Shown here piece after piece: positions 1 to 10,259 of a stretch of DNA of 48,838 bases (positions within the stretch are counted from its first letter, which is position 1; every line of letters begins with the position of its first letter). Origin of the DNA: Bacteroidota bacterium (lineage in GTDB: Bacteria > Bacteroidota > Bacteroidia > Chitinophagales > Saprospiraceae). The DNA lies in NCBI GenBank assembly GCA_963169325.1, contig CAUJEY010000289.1:1-48838 (forward strand), written 5' to 3'. A program made the translations under genes and the position numbers. The notes beneath the pieces were generated by a model. That model made no database searches and was not told the DNA's origin. It saw only the letters and a program-made list of their open reading frames with translations.

Positions 1-54
1 CACCGCCCTATATTCAATTTAAACACAATACCGAGGTTATTTGGGGTTACCTTT

Positions 55-133
55 GTAAAGCCCCCGCAGGATTTGTTTTTATCCCGTAAAGCCTTAGCAG
101 GATTATCTCTTAACCTGTAAAGTTATTTTAGGA
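55..133. repeat. 31-bp tandem repeat next to the RHS 3' end
   Basis: The hexamer GTAAAG occurs at 55, 86 and 117, an exact 31-base period. The first two units also share GCAGGAT at the same offset (GTAAAGCCCCCGCAGGAT and GTAAAGCCTTAGCAGGAT). The third unit is partial and more diverged and runs into the stop codon of the RHS gene at 128-130. On the minus strand the units read CCTGCxxxGGCTTTAC, followed by a purine-rich spacer. The array lies directly downstream of a truncated RHS gene. It may be part of a dispersed repeat family, but only this copy is visible. Confidence 0.6.
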
Positions 134-3100
134 CGAGACACTGTATTTGAAGAAAACTGAATTCCCCTCCCCGCTCCCCTCATCATCCCCCTCCTGTCCC
201 TGAAACCCAAACCTAAACCCTCCTCCCTCAAACCCCCTCCCCGGCATGCCCATTCCAAACGGATAATAATCCGTATAGCTGCTCACTTCCGCCGTGTAAT
301 AGTCCACCACAGTGGAAGTCCCCGGCGCTTTTACTTCCAGCCGCCGGTCGGTGATGGTGCTGAGCACGTTCCCGAGGTGGTTGGCGAGTTCGTATTGTTT
401 TTTGCCGGCAAGGCGCAGCGGGCCGGGGCTGCCGGGCGGGCAGGAAGTCAGGGTCATGGGAGTTCCAAAAGCCAGCAGGAACCGTCCGTTGGGCAGATGG
501 CCGGCTATTTTATAGTCGAGTTGAGCCACGGGTATGTCCCGGTTTTCGATACCCAGGCGGCTGGAGCCGTAGAGGTGGTGCTCGGTGAGGCGCAGTTTGT
601 CCTGTATGAGCTTGCTACCCGGCGAATAGTGGTAATCCCGCTTGTACACGGCCATGATATTGCCGGTGGCGTCGCGCGCGTAGTACGTGTAGGTCCAGTA
701 TTCCTGGTTTTTCAGTTTGCCGGCGGCGCGGGGTTTTACGAGTTTCAGGATGCGGTTGCCGGCGGGGTCGTAGGCAAATTCGAGGTCGGGTTTGTCGTGG
801 TTTCCGGCGCTGCGCACGATACGTTTCACCTTGCCGTACACGGTCCATTCGATCCGTTCGATCTGTTCCTGTTTGTCGCGGATCAGGTTGCCGGTTTCGT
901 CGTAGGCGTAGTTCCAGGTACCGGGGTCGCTGGGGTCGAAGGCGCCCTGGTCATCTATGTCGAAGGTATTGGGGGCCTTGGCGTTGGGGTAATTGGCGGT
1001 GTAGTTGGGGTTGTCGCGCACCTGCAGCAGGCGGTTGTCCACCTTTTTACCGCCTTGCGTGGCATAGTGGTAGTTCAGGTTGTCCATCTGCGTTTGCGTG
1101 GCCAGGCCGTTGCGCAGCAGGCGGGTGATGTTGCCGTTGGCGTCGTAGGCGTATTCGGCGTGGTAGGCGCCGTTGTTGGCCACCCCGGTGAAGTTGTTCT
1201 TGGCTAATATGCTCGCCGAGGCGAAGGCGTCCATGCTTTTGATACGGTTGAGTTGGTCGTATTGGTATGCTGTGCCCTGGGGGGCGATGGGGTTGCCTTT
1301 TTCATCGGTCAGGCTGGTCACCATGTGGCGGATGTTGCCGTTGTGCAGGTCTTTGGCGGCGTTGCCGAAGGCGCCGTTCGGGTCGGGGTAGAAGCGGTTG
1401 CCGGGTTGGTTGTGGGCGGCGTCTATGGCATTGTAATCGCCGGCGTAGTAGCCCAGGCTGTAGCCGTACACGTCGCGGGCTACGGCGCCGTTGGGCGCGG
1501 CGTTCACGGACAAGCCGTCTACGCCGATGTCGAACTTCGGGTTCAGCACGTTGGAGTTTACGCCCTTGATCCAGCCTTGCAGGTTGTAGGCATAGTCGTT
1601 GCCCTGCACCCGGTTGTCGCCGAGTTCGGCGCGGGCCAGGGGGCCGTGGTCGTAGTAGTCGTAGGCGGCGTCGCGGTCCCATTGCAGGGCGTCGCTGCTG
1701 GTCCACACCCGGGTGATCCGGTTGTCGGCGTCGTATTCGTAGCGGTGGTAGAAGGCGTCGCACCGGCCGTCCTGGTAGCGCACTTCGTTCACGTTGCCGC
1801 TCACGAGGTCGTAGCGATAGTCCACGACTTTGAATTCCTGTCCGGTGGATGGGGCCAGGTCGCGGTTTTCCTGCACCAGCCGGAATACGTTGCCGTGGAT
1901 GTCGTAGCTGTAGTGGCTGGCGAAGCGGTAGTCTAAGTTCCCGGCGCCGAGGTAGATGTCGTAGTACAGGGTGGAGGCTACCCGCCCACGCAGGTTTTGC
2001 TGGCCTGCGGGGCCGAATTGCTGCTGGATGTCCGGGGCCGGGTTGGGCCGGTCGTAAAAAGTGCGGGTCACTTCGTAACGCGGCGTCGAGCCGCTCACCC
2101 AGTTTTCCGGGAAGTTGGGGTGGTATATCAGCTGATCCGGCGGGGTGGTAGCGGCGACTTCACCGGCTTCCACGAGACGGCCCAGATCGTCGTACTTCGA
2201 GTAGCTGTAGCGTTTGGGGGTTTGGGCGAATTGCCGGGCATTTTGGGAGGCTTTCAGCCGGCCGAACTGGTCGTACCAAAAGTGGGAAGAGGCGCGGTCG
2301 GTACCGTCGTGCAGGCGCGCCAGGTAGCCGTCGTTGCCGGCGAAGAAGCCCCTGGTCGGGGAGGCGAAGTGCAGGGTGTTCAGTGTTTGCGTGGTCAGCG
2401 AGGGCCGGGCTTCGAAACCCGCGCCGCCGTCGGTAGTTTTGAGTATCAGTCCGTTGGCGCCGGTGATATAGCCCGTCTGCCGGTCGGGGAAGTGCACGTC
2501 GCTCAGGTCGGCATTGGCGCCCGTGGTGAAGAGGGGCCAGGGTTCGCCGTTGTCGGCCTTCAGCAATTTCCAGCCCACGGCTGGGTTGGCGCAGTTTTCG
2601 GTTTTCAGGATGACGCCGTTGGTACCCACCACGTAGCCGGTGATATCCTGCAAATCGACGGCTTTGAAATGGGCGCCGGCCGTGCCGGCAGGCGGCGTTA
2701 CGTTGGTCCAGTTGGTGTAGTTGGTGCTGGTGAGCAGGGTGGCGTTGTTGCCCACCACGTAGCCCCGGGTGTCGGCGTCATTGAAGGCGGCGGCGTGGAG
2801 TGCGATCGAATTTACGCCGGCGGGTTTTTGGGCGTTCGCCCAGGTATTGCCGCCGTCGGCGGTGTAGCGCAGGGTGCCGTTGGCGCCCGTGAGGATACCA
2901 CGCGTGCCGTTTTTGGAAAAATGCAGGCCGAACAAGTCGTTTTTGATACCGGTGGGGAAGGGCGTCCAGGTTTTGCCCGCATCGGAGCTGGCAAACATCA
3001 GACCCCGCGTACCGGCGGCATAACCGGTGGCGCCGTTCATTTTCAGGTCGAAGAGGGGTTCGGGAAAGGTGTGGGAGCTTTGGTTTTCCCAATTCAGGGT

Positions 3101-6100
3101 GGTGGGGTTGCGGAACCAGATGGCGCCGTTTTCTCCCACGGCGTGAAAGCGCGTGGGCGTGCCGGCAAAAGCACAGATGCCGAACAAGGCGGCGTTCGTC
3201 GTCAGGGCGTTTGCCGTGCAGGTGTTGGTATTGGCGTCAACCGCAAGCACGACATTTCCACTGGTGGTGGCGAAGCCGGTACCGGCGGTGTTCAGGGTCA
3301 TGTCGAGAATATCGGCGGCGGTATTGGAGGCGGTGACCGACCAACTGCTGTTGTTGCGGTAGAGCAGCGCGCCGCCGGCGCCACCGGCGAAGCCCTGAGT
3401 TGCATTCAAAAAGCGCACGGCATGGAGGTTCGCCCCGGCGCCGCTGGGTTCCGTGGTCCACTTGCCGCCCTGGTCAGTGGTGCGCAGGATGGTTCCGCCG
3501 TCGCCTACTGCACAGGCCGTGGTAGAACTTATGGTGTGAATGCGGTTGAGGGGGGGAGGGGAAATGGATTTGGCAGATTTCCATCCCAAATTAGTCAGCG
3601 TAAAAATGGCTCCCTTATCGCCCACTACAACGGCCTGGGCTGGGATCGGGATGGCAATGGCGAGGAGGCCGCTTACACCGACGGAAGGCGCCGCTGCCCA
3701 GGAAGAGCCGAAACCGGTTGACTTTTGAACTGTTCCGTTGGAGGCCAGCAGATAGCCTGTGGAGCCGTTGAATTCCATATCGACATAGAGGGGATTGTCG
3801 GAAACGGCGGATGCCCAACTCCAGGTGTTGCCATTATTGACTGGAATACCGCGAAATACCTTTTTGGTTGCGCCGTCCGCTACGAGCATGTTTGCATTTT
3901 TCCCGTTGCTCACAATCTTCAGGGGATCAGCGCCCGATCCCGGATTATTATTGGAAAATATAGAATTTACCCCCATCCATGAACTTCCGCTGGGGTTGGT
4001 TTTGTATAGCACAATCGCATTGTTGTTTTTCCCGGCCATGTATCCTTCCGCATTACTTACGAAAGAGATCGAGCGCATATTCAGATTTCCGCCTGTGGGC
4101 GCTAAGATGACGGAGTATTTGCCGGAAAAATTGATATCCTTTCTTACTTCTCCTTTAGACAACAAGCCGTAGAAGATTGCACCTAATTGATCCATCAGAA
4201 GGAATATATCCACCATGACCGGAAGAGGCTGCGGAGACCAGGCGCCTGTGCCCAGAATATCCGTATTCAAATAGACGGCACCCTTGTCATCCAACACATA
4301 TCCTTTTAAATTCCCTCCAGCACCGGTCGCCTGCACCTTCACCAAGTTTCCGGTTAACGCGGTCGGAATATCCAGCCAGTTGACGCCGCCGTCCAGAGTG
4401 TACAGCAGGGTACCGTCCTGGCCGACCGCCAGCCCCTCCTTGGTATTCACAAACTGCACATCGTTCAGAGTCAAGGCCTGTACGTTTTGTTGTTGCGTCC
4501 AGGCGGTACCGCCGTTGAGCGTGCGGTATATCAGCCCTTTTCCTCCCGATTCGCCCACCGCGAATCCCAGGTTTGCGTCGAAAAAATGAACATCCCGCAG
4601 GTTGAATGCATTATTCGGATCAATGGCAGTTGTCGTAGCGGAAGTCCAGGTGATCCCGCCGTCGGTCGTTCGAAAAATCCTGCCTTTATCGGTAAAGACC
4701 CTGCCGTTCAGGTCGCTGGTAAAATGTAAATCGACCAGGTCGTTCAACGCCGTGGTATGGCTGATCGACCAGGTGGCGCCCTGGTTGAGGGTTTTTACCA
4801 AAGTACCTTTTTGCCCCACGGCATAGCCGATATTGGGGCTGGTAAATTGCACTGCTTTTAAATCGCCGGGCGACACGGCGTCGGAGGCCAGCGCCTGCCA
4901 GGTGTCGCCGCCGTCGGTCGTGCGGTAGAACACCCCGGTTGGGGGCGTGGTGGATTGGTTGATGGCGATGAACACGCCTTCGAGCTCATTGGAAAAACTG
5001 ATGGCTTGTATGTCGAGTTTGCCGGGGATATTTACCTTGTTGACGCCCCAGTCGTCGATGTCGTCGTGGTCGGGGATTTGTTGGTCTACCAGTTGGTTGA
5101 GGCTGTTGTAGCGGTAGCGGCTCTCCATGCGGTGTTTCGTGAAAATGTCCTGTTCGCCGGCGTTGCGGCCGGCATTCACATTATCCACACATTCCTTGGC
5201 GCCCAGGAGTTCCACGCCTTCCGGGGGCACGGTTTTCACCAGGTTGCCGGCCTGGTCGTAATAATACAGGGTGTAGTGGTACTCGTTGTCGTCGAAGGCC
5301 ATCGTAAAGGTTTCGGCGGCAGTGAGACACTTGTTGAGGTAGGCCGTCCGGAAAGAAGCGCGCACCTTGTCAATGTACTCGTCGTAAGCGGTTTGTGCGT
5401 TTTGGAAAGCGACATTAGTCAGGTGTTCCCGGCAAGGGTCGGGCAACTGGCCGGCTGCTGTTTGCGGGGCGCAAAGCGAAATACCCTGGGTACCCTTGGC
5501 GCATTCGGCGATGGGGAAACAAGTAGTGTAACCTTTCAGGGTTGCGGTGACCAGATGGCCCGCAATCGTCACTTTAACGTCGATCAAAAAATGGTAATTC
5601 CACCCGACGTTGGTTTGCGCCGGATCGATGCGGATGCTTTGGAAAAAGATTTCCTGGATGTGATCGAAGTCAAAAATGGGGTTGACAAACTCCAGGTGTA
5701 CCTCACAGTTCAGATTCGGGTCACTTGGGCTATGGATAATCCCGGTCAGTACCTTTCCGGAGATTGCCTTGAAGGTGTACCGGTGATCGCAACTGCCGGT
5801 GCCGATGGAGTAATTGGGGTCGATGTGGGGGATCAGGCTGTTGGTGTAGGGTTTTGTCTGGTGGTACAGGTACGGCGGCGGCAAGTTGCGCGGATCGATG
5901 GGCGTATTAGGGTCGGTGGGCGGTTGGCCGTAAGGGGGCAGGCAGAGGCAGGCCTCGCTCATGAGCGCTGAAATGCCGCCGTTGATGCCGGTGGTGGCCG
6001 GGTTGACGAGGGCGTTGAGCAGCCTGCCCAGGTCGAGGGCCTCGATGGTGACGTCGCCGCAGGAAATACCCGTGGCGGTGGTTGCCGCGCATTTATCCAG

Positions 6101-9100
6101 AAAATCCAGGTACTCCCAAATGCTCAGGTCGAGCCCGAAGGTGTTGTTGAGATGGGTTTCCAGCATTTTGTCCACGAGGGACTGATCGGCAGGCGGGATG
6201 TTTCCGCCGGCGAAGTAGGTGTTTTTAAGTTGTTGGAGGTAGGCGCCGTGTTCGGCTGTTATTTGCGGACAATCGATGCAGTTGGTACACATCAGTTCTA
6301 TCGGCACGTACTCGCCGGAAGTGGCCAGATAGTCCAGCGCCGGCTTCGTCCATTGAGGGTTGGCGGGCGCCCAGGGTTTGCCGCCGCTGCCTTTCAGGTA
6401 TGCTTTTTCGCAGACGCAGGCCAGGCGTTCCGGCGTATGTACTTCCACGCCGGTGGCCAGTTTGAGGTAAGCGGCAAAATTTGCGACGCCGGGTAAAGGG
6501 CCGTATTTGCTGACCAACTGATCATAATCTTTTCTTCTTTTCAGAATTTCGTCGCAGGCGCAATTGTCCAGGTTTCCGCCGGCAGTGAGGCTGACGTACG
6601 GGTACTCATACGACATCGGCATGTTGAGGAGGTCGGCGTTGCAAGCGATTGATAACGAGCCGCCATAGTGCCCCATCACGCTTTTGAGTACGTCTTCAAA
6701 CGATTGATAATCGGGCTCGCCGGGAACAATGGAAGGCACCCCTTTGCCGGCGGGCAGCGTGGAGGAACCCATCGGATGCGCTTCATCGCAACCGGCCCGG
6801 CACACTTCGATCAGTTTTTTCAGCAGGTCGTTGTACAAGGGATTTGTAGCATCCCAGGCGCTGCCGCCGGGGTTACATCCCTGTAATTTTTGCATCCAGG
6901 CCGCGGCGTACGATTCGCACTGCATCTGGCAAGCCTGGTCCACCTGGGCTTGCGAAAAAATGGTCGTGCTGTTGGTAACGGCGCCGGGATTGGTAAAAAG
7001 ATCGGTGAGGTTCAGCGTGGTTTCCATGTTTTTATACACGAACGGGAAACGGGTGGTTTTTCCGGCGGGAAGGATTTCCTGGCATATTTCACCTTTTTTC
7101 AAATTGGCGTATTGCTTGTACAGACTATACCGCATGTCTTCCACCAGCTTGAGTTTTCTGCCCAGATACAAGGCGCGAAACAATTCCCAAATTCTATCCT
7201 CAAAACAATCGGAGTCGGTGGACGTGAAGGGCTCGAAGATCACCAGGTTGCTGTTGCCGGCGAGGATTTGGGCTGCGCAACCGGTAGGTGCATCAGGGTC
7301 CGTGCAAATCGTCAGGGCGGCGGCTAAGTACCAGAGGTTGGTCGTTATGGCCGGCTTACCTGGTTGGGGCAGGGCGTATTCCGCCATGTATTGCTGCATG
7401 AGGAATACATTTCCAACCACCTTGCTATTCGTATTAAAAAAGGGATCCAGGGGGTTATTGCCCTTTGGTTTTACCGGAGAGTTTTTAGGGCCAATGTTGA
7501 TATCAAAGGGAAGGTTAAGCGGGTTGAGGAGCCCCAATGCCAGGGCCTCCTTATACGATTGGGTATTGCGCATGAGTATGTCGAACGCCTCGCTTTCCTT
7601 GTTCATATCGCTGCACCACTCATACATGCAATATTCCGGGTGGTACTTCACCAGGGCTTTGGCCCAGCTGGGTTGGAAGTTTTTAACAAATTCGGAAATA
7701 CTGAGCTGATTGGGGAGCACTACCGTGCCATCGAGCCGGGTAACCAGCGAAAGAGAGCCGTCGTCGTTCAGGTAGTGGATATTCAAATCGTAATAGATAA
7801 TGCCGAAAATGTTGTTCGGGCTGAAAATAGAATTGGCATCCTTATAGGTGAATTCCGGCGGATTGGTGGAACCGGTTGTCATTTCTATTTCCGCATATTG
7901 TCCGCCGGGATAGAAGTCCGCCAACATGGCCTCGTAGGCAGCCTGACAGGGATCGGGCGATTCGCAGTTGAGCAGGCAATTCTGCAGATCGATGGGGCTG
8001 GCGTTGGGGCCCAGTTTTTCCAGGCAGGCGGTCACGCAATCCGGCGGATCGCACTGGTCGAAATTGATATTTTTAAATTCTTCCTGAATAAACTCGTCCA
8101 GCGATGTGACACATTCTTCCTGCGACAGGTAGTCTTCCAGGTAAAACTGCAGGGCCTGCTCATTGACCGTCAGCGTCTTGGTAATGAGGTAATTCCCGAC
8201 CTTTAGCGGAATAATAAAACTTTCTTTCCCGTCGATGGCAATACAGGAAAGGTTCAATTCCAGTTGTTTGTTGGCATCGAAGGGGCCCACGGTTACTTTT
8301 TTAGCCCCGCCCGGGATCATTTCGGCGCCACATTCATCTTTTACACTGATCACCAGGTCGTACACGCAATCGTAGCAGGCTTTTGTCAGGCATTCAGGTT
8401 GATAGCGCTCCGCGCCGATCCCATACTGGAATTCATGATCGCCGGCGGAAGTAACCAAATGCGTGAAGGTGGACTGCAGCACGGGGTCGCCTGGAAGATG
8501 GGGTTTATTGTCGAGCAGGTTGATCACCATGGGATCGGGGTTCTTCTGTTTGTTGCTCTCCAGGGCAATGAGATTCTTCGGCGTATCGCCCGCCAGGGCT
8601 GTGGCGATGACTTTTCCCCGGGCATCGAGATACGAGACGCTCACCTGGTTGTTGGCGTCGATCACCATGTTTTTCTTGTAATGGCTATTGTATCCCACCT
8701 CAGTACCGAACAGGCGGTTGAGGTGTTCCTGGGCGGGTTTCCCGTAGAAATATTTGGTTTCGTAGTCTTCGCCCAACTGATATTTAGGTCCTACTCCACC
8801 TTGCCGGCGGATGCGGCCGGTATTATCCGGCGTGTATTCCACCTGGGCAAAGGGGTATTGTTCCGCATCCGGCACATACCCCTGATGGCCGGCTTTATCC
8901 GGATTATCGGGAGAATAATAGCGGGCGGAGCCGGACGACCCGGTGGGCGCCAAGGCGGTGTTCATGGGCATGGCTTCGGGCACGCACACCGCGCCGGGCT
9001 TATCCAGGTCGAAATCGCGCTTGTCGTAAGCGCGGGTATTATCGCCGGCCGGGCGGTTGTACAGTTCGTAGTATTTAAGCCGGGAATCGAAGGCCGGCGT

Positions 9101-10246
9101 GGGCAACACCTGTACGGCCGCGCGGCCCTGGTGATCGAACAGGGTCTCGCCCACAATGGCCTGGTTATCCGTGTTGATTTTAGTGACGGATTGCCGGCTG
9201 CGCAGGTCGCCGCCGAAATAGGAAACCACGGATTTATGCTTGCCTCCTTCGGCGTAATTGGTGACCATCTGCCAGTTTTTGGTATCCCCTTCATGGACAT
9301 TGGCGCCTTGCACCAGAAAATGGCAAAAAGCAGCCGGGTCCTTTTGTTCCTCACCGGGAATCGTCCAGGCGCCGGCAACGGGAATGTCGAAATTGGCGCC
9401 GCCGCGTCCGACTCCTCGGTAGCGAAAAACGATATATCCCTGCTCAAAAAGCAGCGGGATTTTATGCGATGTATTTTGGGTTTCGATCCGCGTGGCGTTG
9501 TAGCGAAAGTTGAAACGCAGGCCGGCGGAAGGAACCGGCGTATTCAGGTCGTAGTTGTTGACAAACAGCCACTCCAGGTGGTATACTTCGGCGCCGGGGA
9601 TGGGATTCCAGCTCAGTACCAGTTCATTCGCGCTGTTCAGGGCCGGAGGGCAGGTGATAAAACTCCCTGTTGCATTGGCGTCAAATTGATAGTACCGCTC
9701 CAGGTCGATTACATTTTCGAGCCGGATCTTGTGGACGGCTTTAGTACAGGTTCCGCTGAGCGGGGTTATGGTTACCTTGACATTGGTGATCTGCGCCCAA
9801 TGCCCGCCCTGGAAGGTGTAATAGTCCTGATCCCGGTGGATGGCCCCCCGGTCGTTGTTATACTCGATGGTCAGGCTAATGTTGGAGACGGTGGTGGAAA
9901 TATTACTCGCATCGAGGTATTGCAGGTCGAAAGTAACCGTGGCCGAAAAATTGCAGCCGGGGAAATCCAGGTTGTCGGGATCGAGCCGGAACAGGATGTA
10001 ATTGGAGGCCTGCTGGGAGGCGATTCCCGTGCTGGTCGTCCAATTGGCGTTATACGCCGGATGCGGGAAAAGGGCGTCTTTTGTCGTCAGGGAGTTGGCG
10101 CCCCCGCCGATAGCCGTTCCGGAAAGAACAGTGCGGAATTGCTCTTTTTTTGCTTCCAGCAAGCCGGGCACGCAAAACAGAAAGAGCACTGCCCAGAGGG
10201 CGGAGCGGGTTGATTTCGACAGCACGGGGATGGTTTTGTTCGGCAT
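128..10246 (-). CDS. Giant secreted RHS/YD-repeat protein with inserted Ycf48-like repeats, C-terminally truncated
   Basis: A 3372-residue protein that starts with a signal peptide (hydrophobic ALWAVLFLFCVPGLLEA, about residues 16-32). Residues about 330-650 resemble the N-terminal part of Bacteroidota RHS proteins (VVSYFGGDLRSRQS, DHQGRAAVQVLP), followed by a cysteine-rich stretch to about 1620. From about 1735 to 2650 there are many Ycf48/BNR-like repeats (TTDGGDTW, GYAVGQKGTLVKT, GLILKTTDGG). YD repeats follow (FWYDQFGRLKASQNARQ, YDANGNITRL, YDETGNLIRD), ending in the RHS core (YYPFGMGMPGRGFEGG, FGFQGQEGDDEGSGEGNS). The chain stops at KYSVSS, where relatives continue to a DPRxGRF motif and a variable tip, so the C-terminal effector is absent. 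It is the last gene of a tight operon, 13 bases after its neighbour. RHS proteins usually form a shell that carries a toxin or adhesin tip. The role here is inferred only from family. Confidence 0.85.
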   Translation of the reverse strand: MPNKTIPVLSKSTRSALWAVLFLFCVPGLLEAKKEQFRTVLSGTAIGGGANSLTTKDALFPHPAYNANWTTSTGIASQQASNYILFRLDPDNLDFPGCNFSATVTFDLQYLDASNISTTVSNISLTIEYNNDRGAIHRDQDYYTFQGGHWAQITNVKVTITPLSGTCTKAVHKIRLENVIDLERYYQFDANATGSFITCPPALNSANELVLSWNPIPGAEVYHLEWLFVNNYDLNTPVPSAGLRFNFRYNATRIETQNTSHKIPLLFEQGYIVFRYRGVGRGGANFDIPVAGAWTIPGEEQKDPAAFCHFLVQGANVHEGDTKNWQMVTNYAEGGKHKSVVSYFGGDLRSRQSVTKINTDNQAIVGETLFDHQGRAAVQVLPTPAFDSRLKYYELYNRPAGDNTRAYDKRDFDLDKPGAVCVPEAMPMNTALAPTGSSGSARYYSPDNPDKAGHQGYVPDAEQYPFAQVEYTPDNTGRIRRQGGVGPKYQLGEDYETKYFYGKPAQEHLNRLFGTEVGYNSHYKKNMVIDANNQVSVSYLDARGKVIATALAGDTPKNLIALESNKQKNPDPMVINLLDNKPHLPGDPVLQSTFTHLVTSAGDHEFQYGIGAERYQPECLTKACYDCVYDLVISVKDECGAEMIPGGAKKVTVGPFDANKQLELNLSCIAIDGKESFIIPLKVGNYLITKTLTVNEQALQFYLEDYLSQEECVTSLDEFIQEEFKNINFDQCDPPDCVTACLEKLGPNASPIDLQNCLLNCESPDPCQAAYEAMLADFYPGGQYAEIEMTTGSTNPPEFTYKDANSIFSPNNIFGIIYYDLNIHYLNDDGSLSLVTRLDGTVVLPNQLSISEFVKNFQPSWAKALVKYHPEYCMYEWCSDMNKESEAFDILMRNTQSYKEALALGLLNPLNLPFDINIGPKNSPVKPKGNNPLDPFFNTNSKVVGNVFLMQQYMAEYALPQPGKPAITTNLWYLAAALTICTDPDAPTGCAAQILAGNSNLVIFEPFTSTDSDCFEDRIWELFRALYLGRKLKLVEDMRYSLYKQYANLKKGEICQEILPAGKTTRFPFVYKNMETTLNLTDLFTNPGAVTNSTTIFSQAQVDQACQMQCESYAAAWMQKLQGCNPGGSAWDATNPLYNDLLKKLIEVCRAGCDEAHPMGSSTLPAGKGVPSIVPGEPDYQSFEDVLKSVMGHYGGSLSIACNADLLNMPMSYEYPYVSLTAGGNLDNCACDEILKRRKDYDQLVSKYGPLPGVANFAAYLKLATGVEVHTPERLACVCEKAYLKGSGGKPWAPANPQWTKPALDYLATSGEYVPIELMCTNCIDCPQITAEHGAYLQQLKNTYFAGGNIPPADQSLVDKMLETHLNNTFGLDLSIWEYLDFLDKCAATTATGISCGDVTIEALDLGRLLNALVNPATTGINGGISALMSEACLCLPPYGQPPTDPNTPIDPRNLPPPYLYHQTKPYTNSLIPHIDPNYSIGTGSCDHRYTFKAISGKVLTGIIHSPSDPNLNCEVHLEFVNPIFDFDHIQEIFFQSIRIDPAQTNVGWNYHFLIDVKVTIAGHLVTATLKGYTTCFPIAECAKGTQGISLCAPQTAAGQLPDPCREHLTNVAFQNAQTAYDEYIDKVRASFRTAYLNKCLTAAETFTMAFDDNEYHYTLYYYDQAGNLVKTVPPEGVELLGAKECVDNVNAGRNAGEQDIFTKHRMESRYRYNSLNQLVDQQIPDHDDIDDWGVNKVNIPGKLDIQAISFSNELEGVFIAINQSTTPPTGVFYRTTDGGDTWQALASDAVSPGDLKAVQFTSPNIGYAVGQKGTLVKTLNQGATWSISHTTALNDLVDLHFTSDLNGRVFTDKGRIFRTTDGGITWTSATTTAIDPNNAFNLRDVHFFDANLGFAVGESGGKGLIYRTLNGGTAWTQQQNVQALTLNDVQFVNTKEGLAVGQDGTLLYTLDGGVNWLDIPTALTGNLVKVQATGAGGNLKGYVLDDKGAVYLNTDILGTGAWSPQPLPVMVDIFLLMDQLGAIFYGLLSKGEVRKDINFSGKYSVILAPTGGNLNMRSISFVSNAEGYMAGKNNNAIVLYKTNPSGSSWMGVNSIFSNNNPGSGADPLKIVSNGKNANMLVADGATKKVFRGIPVNNGNTWSWASAVSDNPLYVDMEFNGSTGYLLASNGTVQKSTGFGSSWAAAPSVGVSGLLAIAIPIPAQAVVVGDKGAIFTLTNLGWKSAKSISPPPLNRIHTISSTTACAVGDGGTILRTTDQGGKWTTEPSGAGANLHAVRFLNATQGFAGGAGGALLYRNNSSWSVTASNTAADILDMTLNTAGTGFATTSGNVVLAVDANTNTCTANALTTNAALFGICAFAGTPTRFHAVGENGAIWFRNPTTLNWENQSSHTFPEPLFDLKMNGATGYAAGTRGLMFASSDAGKTWTPFPTGIKNDLFGLHFSKNGTRGILTGANGTLRYTADGGNTWANAQKPAGVNSIALHAAAFNDADTRGYVVGNNATLLTSTNYTNWTNVTPPAGTAGAHFKAVDLQDITGYVVGTNGVILKTENCANPAVGWKLLKADNGEPWPLFTTGANADLSDVHFPDRQTGYITGANGLILKTTDGGAGFEARPSLTTQTLNTLHFASPTRGFFAGNDGYLARLHDGTDRASSHFWYDQFGRLKASQNARQFAQTPKRYSYSKYDDLGRLVEAGEVAATTPPDQLIYHPNFPENWVSGSTPRYEVTRTFYDRPNPAPDIQQQFGPAGQQNLRGRVASTLYYDIYLGAGNLDYRFASHYSYDIHGNVFRLVQENRDLAPSTGQEFKVVDYRYDLVSGNVNEVRYQDGRCDAFYHRYEYDADNRITRVWTSSDALQWDRDAAYDYYDHGPLARAELGDNRVQGNDYAYNLQGWIKGVNSNVLNPKFDIGVDGLSVNAAPNGAVARDVYGYSLGYYAGDYNAIDAAHNQPGNRFYPDPNGAFGNAAKDLHNGNIRHMVTSLTDEKGNPIAPQGTAYQYDQLNRIKSMDAFASASILAKNNFTGVANNGAYHAEYAYDANGNITRLLRNGLATQTQMDNLNYHYATQGGKKVDNRLLQVRDNPNYTANYPNAKAPNTFDIDDQGAFDPSDPGTWNYAYDETGNLIRDKQEQIERIEWTVYGKVKRIVRSAGNHDKPDLEFAYDPAGNRILKLVKPRAAGKLKNQEYWTYTYYARDATGNIMAVYKRDYHYSPGSKLIQDKLRLTEHHLYGSSRLGIENRDIPVAQLDYKIAGHLPNGRFLLAFGTPMTLTSCPPGSPGPLRLAGKKQYELANHLGNVLSTITDRRLEVKAPGTSTVVDYYTAEVSSYTDYYPFGMGMPGRGFEGGGFRFGFQGQEGDDEGSGEGNSVFFKYSVSS

Positions 10247-10259
10247 GACCTTTTACCCA

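Noticed and set aside
377-3721. Long plus-strand reading frames across the RHS gene
   Set aside because: They are antisense to a clearly coding gene, valine- and glycine-rich, without recognisable domains. They result from the GC-rich codon pattern of the real gene.
8264-10213. A 649-residue plus-strand reading frame antisense to the RHS gene
   Set aside because: No signature of a known protein; composition is typical of an antisense shadow. The minus strand carries the signal peptide and RHS content.
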